Shown here: in pieces, positions 35,676 through 46,396 of the stretch
Numbering within the stretch: position 1 is the first letter of the stretch
Layout: the number at the start of each line of letters is the position of its first letter
Assembly: GCF_020520425.1 (NCBI RefSeq)
Contig: NC_079492.1
Location: 67,881,671 to 67,945,670, forward strand
Length of the DNA stretch: 64,000 bases
From: Spinacia oleracea
Lineage: Eukaryota; Streptophyta; Magnoliopsida; Caryophyllales; Amaranthaceae
Direction of reading: 5' to 3'
Made by a program: the position numbers and the translations under genes
Notes under the pieces: generated by a model
What the model was told of the DNA's origin: nothing
Database searches by the model: none
What the model saw: only the letters and a program-made list of their open reading frames with translations

Positions 35676-35693
35676 CACTAGTAGAAAAAACCC

Positions 35694-35880
35694 CTGTTGC
35701 AGCGTACATGTATTAATACGCTTCAACAAGCAGTTGGTCAACGCGGGTCAAACCCTTTAAAGGGTTGTTGCAGCGTACAAATTAATTGTTCCCTGCAAAA
35801 ACGTTTGTTGCAGCGTACGTTGTAAAAGCCCCCTGCAATAGCCCGTTACTGTTGCAGCGTACGTCCTAAAGCCCCCTGCA
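35694..35880. repeat. 5' subterminal GTTGCAGCGTAC repeats of CACTA A
   Basis: Four copies of GTTGCAGCGTAC, interspersed with 'ccccctgcaata', lie within 200 bases of the left end. This is where CACTA transposase-associated proteins bind in known elements. Confidence 0.75.
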
Positions 35881-36302
35881 ATAACACATTGTAAAAGTCT
35901 TTCGCTACAACCCAACCAGGTTTAGTTCAATTTAGATAAAATTAATTAAAAAAACTCTAGATCTAAAATTTCATACTCCCACCTCTCAACTCCCTTCTTC
36001 TTCCCTCAGCTTTACTGCGTCGCAATCAATGTAACTTCCTCGTCGGTGGTTCTCGCCTCCTCGCCAGTCGCCGGTAGGTCCTCTTTTCTCGCCTCCTCGT
36101 CAGTCGCCCTAGAGCTGAACTTAGAATTCTTTCAATCTGAAAATTTTCAAAGCTTGCTCAAATTGACCTTCCCCCTTCTTCTTCTTCTTCCCTCAGATCT
36201 CCTCTACGGACCGGCAAACACCACACTCAGTGGCGGACGTGAGGGCATACCCAGACGACCACGCACACTTCTTTTTCTCTCTCCTCTCACCTATACCGGA
36301 AA

Positions 36303-36476
36303 ATAAAACCCTAGAAGTCATGGGGATGTTCCCGTGTTTCAATTGCTCAATATTCTGACAAATTCGTTCCAAAGTTAGCAGGTCAAGGAGGTTTCAGAAG
36401 ATTGGAGTTGGGGTTCCCATCTTCTGCAAAAGAAATGCATTGATTGATTTTGAGGAAAGAACAAGCGCAAATGAGG
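36303..36476 (+). other. Possible further captured exon, unidentified
   Basis: A stretch ending at a GTATAA donor-like site reads openly at its 3' end ('GVGVPIFCKRNALIDFEERT'). I do not recognise the protein. It may be a noncoding or exon piece captured together with the neighbouring exons. Confidence 0.3.
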
Positions 36477-36663
36477 TATAATCTTGTTTGATTTGTTAAA
36501 TTTATGCAATTATTGAAAACTTTGTTGGATTTTTTGTTTAAATATTATGGTAAATGTGGTTTGTAATAAATTTAATTAGTTGATTTACTTATGCATATGG
36601 TTCATGTAGTTAATTTCTTTGTTTAATTGATTGATGAATCTGAATTTGAGTTTGAATCTTCAG

Positions 36664-36837
36664 ATTGTTGATGTGGCTTCTATTTTGGGGTTGGACCGTG
36701 ATATTTCTGATCATGCTTTCCAGTTGTTTAGGGATTGTTCTTCTGCTACTTGTTTGAGGAATCGTAGTGTTGAAGCTCTTGCTACTGCTTGCCTCGTTCA
36801 GGCTATTCGTGAGGCCCAGGAGCCCCGTACCCTTCAG
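36664..36837 (+). pseudogene. Captured exon 1: plant-specific TFIIB-related protein (pBRP type)
   Basis: 58 codons without a stop, from a CAG acceptor (36661-36663) to a GT donor (36838). Residues such as 'VDVASILGLDRDISDHAFQL', 'RNRSVEALATACLVQAIREA' and 'EPRTL' form the first cyclin fold typical of TFIIB, and the exact wording is that of the plant-specific TFIIB-related protein. In the host that gene acts in RNA polymerase transcription. Here it is an exon copy inside CACTA A with its splice sites kept. The zinc ribbon and second cyclin fold are absent. Confidence 0.75.
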
Positions 36838-37554
36838 GTTTATCTCTTGTCCCTGATAACTGGAATTTTGTTTTAATTTACCTGAGGAGTCGTCAGTATT
36901 ACACTGATTATTATAAGGGGCTCATTGGAGAAATATGTTATGTTACATTCTGAGTTCAGTTCTTCAATTAATATGATATGTTGGGGGTTGGTTGGGACTT
37001 GGAAGTGTTTGTCTTGGTATAAAACTATAGTGAACATTTTGCAATTGCCTTTTTTGTTCTTGGTCTCCATTAATTAAGTTCTGAAAGACGATCCATTTAT
37101 GAATTTCTGATTGCGGTTGTCTTTGCGAAATTGCACATGTTATCCATATTTATTTTCCTAATCAACTTCACACCTCTCCCTGTGAAACTAGTAATGAAAA
37201 TGGAAATCCTACGAGTTCTAAAACTGAATACGATACGCTGACTTTTTTCTTAACAGTATGTTGTTCCTTTTGGGGTTCTTGTTCTGCTTAGATTGTGTCC
37301 CGAATGCTAAGCCATTTGCAAATTGCGCTTTTTTCTCATCCGTAACCACCTTTGCTTCATCTTTATGCCTAAACTACTAGTGCAAATTGCAAAATTAAAC
37401 AATTTCCGAGTTTGAACTCTTTGAAAATTGAAAATGCTCATTGTATTTGCTAGTAATTGAGTGGGAATTGGTTTAAGATAAGTTGCATATGCGATAGAAA
37501 AGAACACTTGATTTTAAGGGCATCCGTAAATGGGTATCTTATTTCATGTAACAG

Positions 37555-37713
37555 GAAATCTCAATAGCGGCGAACCTCCCTCAGAAAGAGATTGGAAAGT
37601 ATATCAAGATCCTGGGTGAAGCTCTACAACTCAGTCAACCAATTAATAGCAATTCTATAGCTGTACATATGCCTAGATTTTGCAACCTTCTCCAGCTTAA
37701 TAAATCCGCTCAG
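37555..37713 (+). pseudogene. Captured exon 2: plant-specific TFIIB-related protein (pBRP type)
   Basis: 53 codons without a stop, from an ACAG acceptor (37551-37554) to a GTACTT donor (37714). It continues directly from the previous exon: 'EISIAANLPQKEIGKYIKIL', 'SQPINSNSIAVHMPRFCNLL'. The 717-bp gap between the exons looks like the original intron. Both exon lengths are multiples of three and still open, so the two can be spliced in frame. Confidence 0.75.
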
Positions 37714-37921
37714 GTACTTGAAAACTCCTGCTGATATTTGCTAATACGCATCGGTGGCTGATATAATATGTATACTTTTGGAAACTGGTAGGCATTTCAC
37801 CCAGCTGATATGCTAATAAGAGTAAATTATGAAGAATCATAAAACTTCTAAGATACCATCTTTACATTGTAATATTTGCTCCTTTCCTGCTTTTGCTTCT
37901 TATAATTGAAGGATTTTCAAC

Positions 37922-39440
37922 ATTGATATTTAGGCTAAAATGACATTTTCGCTCCCAACTTTGAACTTAAGAACCTAATGACTCATTTTAAACTTATTAT
38001 ATGATAAATATGCTTAGTTTTAAGTTTCTAAGACTTATTCTAATCTATTTATGCACATTTAATGCTTGTTTTATCGTTATAGGTCATATTTAGGCTAAAA
38101 TGACATTTTCGCTCCCAACTTTGAACTTAAGAACCTAATAACTCATTTTAAACTTATTATATGATAAATATGCTTAGTTTTAAGTTTCTAAGACTTATTC
38201 TAATCTATTTATGCACATTTAATGCTTGTTTTATCGTTATAGGTCATATTTAGGATAAAATAAGGCATTTTCGATCCCAACTTTAAAATAAAGAACCTAA
38301 GGACTTATTTTAAACTTATTACATGATTAATATGCTTAGTTTTAAGTTTCTAAGACTTATTCTAACTACTTATACACATTTAAGGCTTGTTTGGTCGTTA
38401 TAGGACATATTTAGGCTAAAATGACATTTTCGCTCCAAACTATGAACTAAAGAACCTAAGGACTCATTTTAAACTTACTAAATGTTTAATATGCTTAGTT
38501 TTGACTTTCTAGAACTCATTCCAATCCATTTATGCATATTTAAGGCTCATTGTGTCGTTATAGGTCATATTTAGGCTAAAGTGCCATTTTCGCTCCCAAC
38601 TTTGAACTTAAGAACCTAATGACTCATTTTAAACTTACTATATGATTAATATGCTTAGTTTTAAGTTTCTAAGACTTATGCTAATCTATTTATGCACATT
38701 TAATGCTTGTTTGATAGTTATAGGTCCTATTTAGGCTAAAATGAGGCATTTTCGCTCCTAACTTTAAAATAAAGAACCTAAGCACTCATTTTAAACTTAA
38801 TACATGTTTAATATGCATAATTTTAACTTTATAAGACTCGTTCCAATCTATTTATGCACCTTTAAGGCTCATTAGGTCGTTGTAGGTCATATTTAGGCTA
38901 AAATGACATTTTCGCTCCCAACTATGAACTAAAGAACCTAAGGACTCATTTTAAACCTACTAAATGTTTTATATTCTAATTTTATCTTTCTAGGACTCAT
39001 TCCAATCCATTTATGCCCATTTAAGGCTCATTGTGTCGTTTTAGGTCATATTTAGGCTAAAATGACATTTTCGCTCCCAACTTTGAACTTAAGAACCTAA
39101 GGACTCATTTTTAAATTATTATATGATTAATAAGCTTAGTTTTGAGTTTCTAGGACTTATTTTAATCTACTTATACCCATTTAATGATTGTTTGATCGTT
39201 ATAGGTCATATCTAGGCTAAAATAAGGCATTTTCGCTCCCAACTTTAAAATAAAGAACCTAAGGACTCATTTAAAACTTATTACATGTTTAATATGCATA
39301 ATTTTAACGATCTAAGACTCGTTCCAATCTATTTATGCACCTATAGGCTAATTGGGTCGTTATAGGTCATATTTAGGCTAAAATGACATTTTCGCTCCCA
39401 ACTTTGAACTAAAGAACCTAAGGACTCATTTTAGACTATT
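37922..39440. repeat. 160-bp tandem array, about 9.5 copies, in CACTA A
   Basis: The phrase 'taggctaaaatgacattttc' (or a close variant) recurs at 37931, 38091, 38251, 38412, 38572, 38732, 38894, 39053, 39213 and 39374, a spacing of 159-162 bp. Two unit types alternate irregularly, 'atgacattt' and 'ataaggcattt', hinting at a 320-bp or longer higher-order unit. The first two copies are almost identical. AT-rich with no coding capacity. Confidence 0.95.
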
Positions 39441-39527
39441 AGGACATTGTCATTAGTTTCTTGAATGTTAAAATGTGATATTTAATTTGTATTTAATCTA
39501 ATGTTTAATTTAAATTTCTGTTTTTGT

Positions 39528-39640
39528 AAAGGTCTACACTCCGAGGATTGCGCCTTATGCGAGGAATTTGATGTGGTTCGTGAGCAATGGGCTAAGTTTT
39601 TTACCAGCAAGTATTTATTATTGGCTTTAGCGCGCTTGAT
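39528..39640 (+). other. Short open stretch in CACTA A, unidentified
   Basis: From an 'AG' at about 39531 one frame reads openly for about 40 codons, including 'EDCALCEEFDVVREQWAKFF'. I do not recognise it. It could be an element-derived sequence or a third captured exon. Confidence 0.3.
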
Positions 39641-39865
39641 CGAGTTGGTTTAGTTGTTATAGAATAAATTTTATATTAAAATGTATGTTTATGTTGAAAT
39701 TGGAACACATATTTAAATGTAATATGTGCACTTTGGTTTTGGGATATATAGTATACAAAACTCCAGTTGCGTTATTCTATTATTGTTTTGACAGGTTTCT
39801 ATATTTGGTGCAAGGCACTCTAGGTATCCCTAAACAAAATTAGAATTTTCCCGCCAAAAGTGCTT

Positions 39866-40190
39866 TGTTGCAGCGTACATATATATTGTACGCTGCAACA
39901 AGGGAAAAAAAATTCGCAAAATTTCAGACTTGTTGCAGCGTACAAATAAATGTACGCTGCAAAAAGTTGAGTCTTTTGCAGCGTACATATATATGTACGC
40001 TGCAACAAGTCCAAATTTTTGCCAATTTTTTTGCACTTGTTGCAGCGTACATACATATGTACGCTGCAAAAACCCCCTTTTAGCAGCGAACATTGTACGC
40101 TGCAACAAGTTCAGACTTGTTGCAGGCCCCCCAGTTGCAGCATACGATGTACGCTGCAACAGGGGTCTAAAAGCCCGCTGCAATAAGGGT
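39866..40190. repeat. Palindromic TTGCAGCGTACA repeats at the 3' end of CACTA A
   Basis: About four or five near-perfect hairpins, each of form TTGTTGCAGCGTACA - short AT spacer - TGTACGCTGCAACAAG, stand in a row, plus single copies up to the terminal repeat. The left end carries only direct copies, so the two ends are asymmetric. Confidence 0.9.
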
Positions 40191-40207
40191 TTTTTGTACT
40201 AGTGAGC

Positions 40208-41114
40208 GGAATCACAGATCCGAGGGATCATGTCATCTCGTACGAACAACAGATGTTTTTGAGTCCCTACTCCGAAGCCTGTTGGTGCAAATACTTCCCA
40301 ACCACGCTGACAGGAGTCGCTGGGGAATGGTTCAGATCGCTGCCGAAGGGATCGATCAAAAGTTGGAAGAAGCTGAAGATGAGGTTTTGTGTACAGTTCG
40401 TGAGCAACAATCGCCCAGAACGAACCACTGCCGAGCTAACCTCTATACAGCAAGAAAGAGACGAGAGCCTGCGAGACTTCATGGCCAGATTCATGAAAGA
40501 ATCCACTAACATCCCGAACCTGCAACCAGATGTAGCAATCTTCGCCTTGAAGCACGCGCTACGGGAGGGGAAATTCTGAGACAAACTGACAATGAAAAAC
40601 CCCTCCAAGATAGCGGACGTGCTCCAAATGGCAGATGCGTTCATCAGAACCGAAGATTTCAACAAGGCAGCAGCAAGGCTAAGAGGTTCCTCGGATCCGA
40701 AAGATAACAGAACAAATCAGAGTAAGCCCGAGGGCAACTCAAGAAAGGGGAAAGAGAAGGTGGGTGCGAGAGAAGCGAGTCCCAAGAGAGATGGGAAGAA
40801 GGGTGAATTTCAACCCAAGTACACCAACTACACCCCACTCACCATACCCCGAAGAGAAATCTTCAACCTCCACAAGGACGATGAAAAGTGGAAGCTTCCT
40901 GACAAGCTCAGGTCAAACCCCCGCCACCGCCACCGCAACAAGAACAAGTGGTGTGAATTCCACGATGACTTCGGCCATACCACTGAGGAGTGTAACTCGT
41001 TGAAGGATAATATCGAAGACCTCATCCGACGAGGCTACCTCAAGGGTTACCTGCTTGACCAAAGGGCGGAAAGAGAAGAAAAAGAAAAAGCAAAATCTGG
41101 TAAGCTGCAAGAGC
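40208..41114 (+). pseudogene. Tat gag, core and zinc-finger region
   Basis: Continues gag after CACTA A. The retrotransposon gag domain is visible ('FFKYFPTTL'-like region, 'GVAGEWFRSLPKGSIKSW', 'QERDESLRDFMARFMKES'). A stop codon (TGA, 40577-40579) splits 'LREGKF' from 'DKLTMKNP', most simply a C-to-T change. The second part, in the 40592 frame, has the Tat-type cysteine-histidine motif 'WCEFHDDFGHTTEECNSLKD' and a leucine-rich tail 'DLIRRGYLKGYL'. It is cut at 41115 by CACTA B. Confidence 0.85.
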
Positions 41115-41399
41115 CACTACTACAAAATAGGCTTATAGCAACGCCTTTTTATGCAACAGTTTTACTGGCGTTGCTATATCATAGCTATTGCAACAGTTAA
41201 ATAATTATTAATTGGAGTAGTCTTTAACTTTGAAAAACCGTTGTTAAAGAAAAACTATAGCAACATTTGTATATTATGATTATTTTTTGGCAACAGTTTT
41301 GAGTGTTTTAATATTTTGATGAGCTATTACAACGCTTTTTTAAAAATAAAAATATAAAAATAGGTTTATTAATTTTTTTTGATAGACTGCTAAAGTTTT

Positions 41400-43800
41400 T
41401 TTGGTTTGCCCGAATTGCCCTCATCCCACTTTTGCACGATTCTGTTTCACCCAAAACCCTTTGTTCTCTTTCATCCTCCTCGTTTTTGTTTTTGCTCCTC
41501 TTCATCATCGTTTCTCTTTCATCCTCCTCGTTTTTTATGCTTCTCTTCATCATCGTTTCTTGAAGCAGGCGAATTGGAGGTTGACATTTCTGAATCGGAT
41601 ATTTGGGCTCTGAAACTGGAGACAAAGAGAAATTGGCGAATGTCGTTTATGAATTTGTGAGAAGAACCAGGTTAGTGGATACTCTTCGATTTTGTTCTTA
41701 AATTTCACAATTTTGTTTCTTAAGTTATTAAGCGATTATAATAGATTTTTTTGTGTTGTTTTGAGGCATAAGTTAGGGTTTCTATTAGGGAATTCAGTTA
41801 ATTAGGAATTCTGTTGATATTTGTTCATGTGTGTATTTGTTGATTTAAATGGGTTATTTTGGATGAAAAATATGTAACCTGTAATTATTTGTGGAAGAGT
41901 CGGAGTAGATTGTTCATCACATTTTAAAGAGAGATCAAAATATGTGGCCTGATCTAGGTTAAAATTATAGTGTTACTGGAATAGGTTTTTGATTCATTGG
42001 TTATAAACTCGCAGACTCACAGACTGAATGGGTTATTTTGTAAATATATATCCAGTTGTTCTGCTGCATTTTTTTTTTGTCTTGATTAACTGGTTGTTTG
42101 TTGATGATGTTGAGTTGCAATTTGCTGCTCTGGTCTACTTATAATCGTCATTCAAGGAGCATTGCCAGCAGAAACATTTAAGCATATAAGGAACTAATGA
42201 CAAAATATACAGAAAATCCATTTACTACTCTAAGTAAGGTGATGAGGTGCATTAGTCTAGAGCATGTTGCTGTTTATTTTGATTTTCTCCTAGGTTAAGT
42301 TACTTTTCAGCTGATAATATAATGAGACCTTAGCTTTTATATTGTAAATGCTAAAAAGTACTCTTACAATCAGAGTTAAGTTGCGTTTAGATTGCTGGTG
42401 AACTTAGCCTCTAGCCAAGTGTTAGTATCAGTCATGTCTATTTCAAAGACTAATTATTGCAGTTAGCTGAATAACTATTTTAAGGTTTTGGTTACAATTA
42501 CCTTTTTTTTAACAAGTAAGATGTATGGGAAAGATTAAAGGAAAAGGACATACATAGAAATAAAGGGCGCACAAAAAGTAGTAATAAGATAAAGATTGTA
42601 ATACACAAGATCGTAAAACAAACATTTACCATGAACAACTGATCTAATCAGCATAAATAGACAACTCCTTAAATAGAAAATAATGTACCATAGTTTAAAT
42701 AATGCATGACTAACTAATGACAAATAGGGGTATTCAACAAACCTATTTCTTTTCAAGTACATATTTTGAGTGTTAAGCAAAGAAAACCAGAAGACCTAAA
42801 TTAGGGTTCTTAATTAGGGAATTGTGTTGATTCTTACTCATGTGCGTATGATGTATTTACAATATCTTTTTGTTGATTCCACAATAGCAATTAATTGTGT
42901 GATCGATCATGGGTTATTTTTGATGATTTTATTCTGAATTTTGTTGCTTTCCGTGGAAATTTATTTGTTCTTTTATCTCCCCTTCTTTAGTTCTTGAACT
43001 GGTTCTTCCTATGAGTTCTTACTGCTATATACAACAAAATACTTGCAGCTGCATCTGTTTCTCTTCTAAATGCAAGTTGTTTCCTATTAGTTCTTCAGAT
43101 TAGTTTTTACCTTTTTAGAGTCACAAACCTGATTATGAATGCCACGAGAAAACACCGTCACATATGATGCTGCTAGATTTTTTGGGTATTTGGGTGTTGG
43201 TGGTTCCTGGCTGCTGGTTTCGTTCTGTTCAGGTGTTGTGTGTTGGCTCTTTGTCGATCTATTGGTGTTGGTATGGTCTGATGGAGAGGTAGGGTAACTG
43301 GTGCGTTTTGTGTAGTTGGTTGGGGTTCTGCTGGAGGTGTGTGTTGTTCTTGCAAGTATGTTGTAGCTAGGTGGTGTTTGCTTCGCAGCTGGTTGGGTGT
43401 AGATGTTGGGTCTGGTTCTGATGTTGCGCTGCTCTTGGGTCTGGTTCTGATGTAGCTATTGGGTGACTTGGGTTTGGTATTTAACTCTTGTCTGTTTAGT
43501 CAACTTTGGTACTTAACTCTTGTATGTTTAGTCAACTTTGGTAAGCTTCTGATGCAGCACCCATAATATTGCTCCCCCCTCCCCTTTTTAAAGCAAATGC
43601 TCACAGAATCATAGTTAATGAAACAAAGAATTAACTTTAAAACAGGAGCTGAAGATAGGCTAAACTGTTGTAAAATTATGTATCCCTGTGTTGCCAACTT
43701 GCCATCCCCTCGTAATATCTGTTTATAACAGCTATTTGCCTGTATACATGTTTATCTGCTCTGTACTGAGAAAATGGTCCTGTCACATTCTAAACTAAGA
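41400..43800. other. CACTA B left interior, no gene recognised
   Basis: The stretch at 41400-41660 looks like a plant 5' UTR with TC-rich sequence and a possible short first exon. The rest is AT-rich with a T/G-rich, locally repetitive part at 43180-43540 ('ggtgttgg', 'tcaactttggta' twice). No protein match was recognised. Confidence 0.35.
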
Positions 43801-43825
43801 TGAACGTTGTTTGGCTGAATTGCAG

Positions 43826-43972
43826 ATTTGGGATACAGCTGGACAGGAAAGATTTCAGAGTCTAGGTGTTGCTTTCTACCGTGGTGCAGACTGCTGTGTT
43901 CTTACTTATGATGTCAATGTCATGAAGTCTTTTGAGAACCTCAATCATTGGAGGGAGGAGTTTTTATTACAG
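43826..43972 (+). pseudogene. Captured exon: Rab7-type small GTPase (RABG3), G3 region
   Basis: 49 open codons between a TGCAG acceptor (43821-43825) and a GTAGGA donor (43973). The peptide begins '[20 protein letters not shown]' (the G3 motif WDTAGQE and switch II), then '[20 protein letters not shown]' and 'WREEFLLQ'. This is the wording of plant Rab7, the vacuolar and late-endosome GTPase. The P-loop exon (G1) and C-terminal prenylation site are not here, so it cannot be functional on its own. Confidence 0.9.
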
Positions 43973-44066
43973 GTAGGACTTAAATGTTTTTCTTTCAGCT
44001 TTGACCAGTACCTTGAACCTTATGGTAGAAAACAAAACTGAGAAAACTTTTCTTTTTGTGTCATAG

Positions 44067-44147
44067 GCAAGCCCAAGTGATCCTGATAACTTCCCGTTTA
44101 TTTTGCTGGGGAACAAGATAGATGTTGATGGTGGTAGCGGCAAAGTG
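44067..44147 (+). pseudogene. Captured exon: Rab7-type small GTPase, G4 region
   Basis: 27 open codons from a TAG acceptor to a GTAAAT donor (44148), in phase with the previous exon across a 94-bp intron. Contains 'SPSDPDNFPFILLGNKIDVD', with the G4 motif NKID. The order and intron position match a genuine genomic gene rather than a processed copy. Confidence 0.9.
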
Positions 44148-44500
44148 GTAAATTTTCTTATTTCTTTTGGAAAGCCATGCAAGAGCTCCATGACATCATT
44201 TGCCCTTAAAGTTAAAAAGTTTCATGTGGGTGATCTTTTGGAACATCTGTAGAAGTCTTAGACTAATTAGGGTAAGGCTATGCACTATTGTATATCTCAA
44301 CCCTGCATAAACAAGACTTATATCGAGTGGCGATGGTTGTTTCAGGCGTTCAGCAATGTTTTATTATAGCTTTTGATAAATGCAGCTGGTTTGTCATGCT
44401 CCTAACCGCTGATTTGTAATGGAGCAATATATTACAGGCAATATGTATTGCATCTATGAATTCTGCAAATTCATGGTTACTGATGACAAGGCACATGCAG

Positions 44501-44609
44501 GGTATATTGACAAATGAAACGAAGTGTCTGAGGTGTGAGACCGTCACAGCTGGAGATGAGACATTCTTCGGTTTAAGTCTTGATATAGAATAGAACATCT
44601 CCGCCCAAG
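44501..44609 (+). pseudogene. Captured exon: ubiquitin-specific protease (UBP3/UBP4-like)
   Basis: From a GCAG acceptor (44497-44500) the frame reads '[20 protein letters not shown]', then '[10 protein letters not shown]', ending at a GTAATA donor (44610). This is the zinc-ribbon part of the USP catalytic domain (first C-x2-C pair visible). A stop codon follows 'SLDIE', where the family has Gln; CAG to TAG would explain it. Catalytic Cys and His boxes are absent. A second, unrelated host gene is therefore present in the same element as the Rab7 exons. Confidence 0.8.
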
Positions 44610-45949
44610 GTAATATGCGCTTTTGGCATTAGTACTCGGATTCCTGTAGAAACCCGTCTTTTAAATTCCTACCAAGGCTTTATCTTTTTCTGTTCAATTA
44701 ATAAATTCACTCCTACCAAGGCTTGCTGCTAGATCTTCTTATCTTTTTCTGTGTTTTACTGCATATAATAAGATTATATTAAGCAAGAACTTATCATGAT
44801 TTCTGGAGTCGTTGGAGTTGTTTGTTAGTATTTCTAACAAGTCTTTATTCTTAATTACGTGATCCTTTTGAACTATCTCTTCTTAAATGAGTAATCAGGT
44901 TTCCCATGCTATGAAGCCGTTACTATTTCTGACATTTTGCATTTCCTTGTCCTACTGAAAAATATCAATAATTGCTATGTTGTTGTTTCTTATATTTTAT
45001 TTTTATTAATTAATGTTGTTTTAACCTTATCATTAGCTATGTGTTTTCTCCTGTAAAAAAAGCTAGGTGTTTTCTCTATCTAATATTGTTTGACAAATTA
45101 AAGGCCTTGGTTAAGTTTTGGTTAGGGATTTTAAGTTCATTTAGCAACCAATATAAGTCCGGATAAAGTTTAATAAGTACGGATTAGTTCTAATAAGGCC
45201 ATTTTTGGTTGAACTTAATTTAGTTGAAATTAACTTATTTGAACTTATTTTGTTTGTACCTTATTTGTCGTTGTTGATTTGTTTATTGTTTCAAAATTTC
45301 TTGTGCTGGATTGAAATTATTTGTCATATGGATTTGGAACAGGTTTTAATTAGTTCCTTTTTTGTGGGTAGTTCAATTTTAAATGAAACTCTACCGGATT
45401 TTCCACTTTCACTATCATTTTATTTTACAAACTTGTGTAATAGATAAGGGTCTACAATGTGAGTCTTGATAAATTTTACATGAATCATTGGGTATTAAAA
45501 AAAAGGTTGTTATTTACCCATTATTCTTAAGGTTTGGCTTTAGTCATTCATTTTCATCTTCTTTTTTCTTACGTATTTGGATTTTATTCATTGATAATAA
45601 GTTTCTTATGAAAATGTTTTACTTGATTTGTTTGTTGTGCAGGATGGTACATATATTCGAGAATTACAAGCTTCTTTAAATATGTGAAGATTTACAGGGT
45701 TTTTGACACATAAATATTAGATAGGTTTTAAAAGAGTTATTGGACCATGATTGCAAAATGTGCGGGATTTAGTTTTAGAACATTTTTTTTTTACTATTCA
45801 GACAATTGTAATAGATGCTATGCTTATGAAATTAAGCTATTTGAAATGTATATATTTTTTGAATTTAATTGTTATGAAAATCTTATCATACGCAGTCATA
45901 TTTATTACATGTATATGGATAACTAAATCCATTTGAGAATGTGGCTTTA

Positions 45950-46396
45950 GACCAATAGAAATCGTTGCCAAAAACTGAAATGAAAGTGTTGCCATAAACT
46001 CATATGAAATCTTGCCATAATCAAAACCAAAAGCGTTTTCATACACTCAATAGAAAGCGTTGCTATAAATACAATTGGATATGTTACCATAAGTATAAGA
46101 AAGTGTTGCCTTAAGTTGGCGAAAACTGTTGCCTTAAATGTGTAAATGTTGGCTTAAGTTGTTGAATAACTGTTGCCATAGGTTAAAAGTGTTGTCTAAA
46201 AAATCGTTGCCTTAGTTATTTATGGCAACGGTTTATCATAACTGTTGCTTAAATCCGAAAAACTGTTGCCATAGACTTATAGCAACGCCCCCTATTGGTA
46301 ACGGTTTTTAAACCGTTGCTATAGGCCTATAACAACGGTTAATTGGTCTATGATAACAGTTTATTGCCGTTACTATAAGCCTATTTTGTAGTAGTG
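45950..46396. repeat. 3' subterminal GTTGCC/GTTGCT repeats of CACTA B
   Basis: At least twelve copies of a short motif such as 'cgttgccataaa' or 'actgttgcctta' stand in the last 450 bases, some inverted near the end ('agcaacg', 'ggcaacgg'). Fewer copies occur at 41140-41330. Confidence 0.8.

Larger units (their letters stand above)
35676..40204. mobile_element. CACTA element A (4.5 kb) with captured TFIIB-related exons, TSD AGC
   Basis: Ends are CACTAGTAGAAAAAACCC and the inverse of CACTAGTACAAAAAACCC. AGC is duplicated at 35673-35675 and 40205-40207. Subterminal copies of GTTGCAGCGTAC crowd both ends. No transposase is encoded. The interior holds two spliced-type exons of a host gene, a ten-copy 160-bp tandem array and unassigned sequence. 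It is a non-autonomous, gene-carrying CACTA element inserted in gag. Confidence 0.9.
41115..46396. mobile_element. CACTA element B (5.3 kb) with captured Rab7 and ubiquitin-protease exons, TSD AGC
   Basis: Left end CACTACTACAAAATAGGCTT, right end AAGCCTATTTTGTAGTAGTG, its inverse. AGC is duplicated at 41112-41114 and 46397-46399. Subterminal repeats of 'gttgcc/gttgct' lie at both ends. No transposase. Host-derived exons sit in the centre (43826-44147 and 44501-44609). Its terminal sequence differs from CACTA A, so it is a separate family. Confidence 0.9.

Noticed and set aside
37922..39440. CRISPR-like array
   Set aside because: A plant nuclear context; units are contiguous 160-bp tandem repeats without unique spacers.
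39820..40202. Cys/Tyr-rich frames on both strands
   Set aside because: By-products of the palindromic GTTGCAGCGTAC repeats.
44350..44598. Minus-strand 82-codon frame in CACTA B
   Set aside because: It overlaps the well-supported plus-strand ubiquitin-protease exon and has no recognisable domain.
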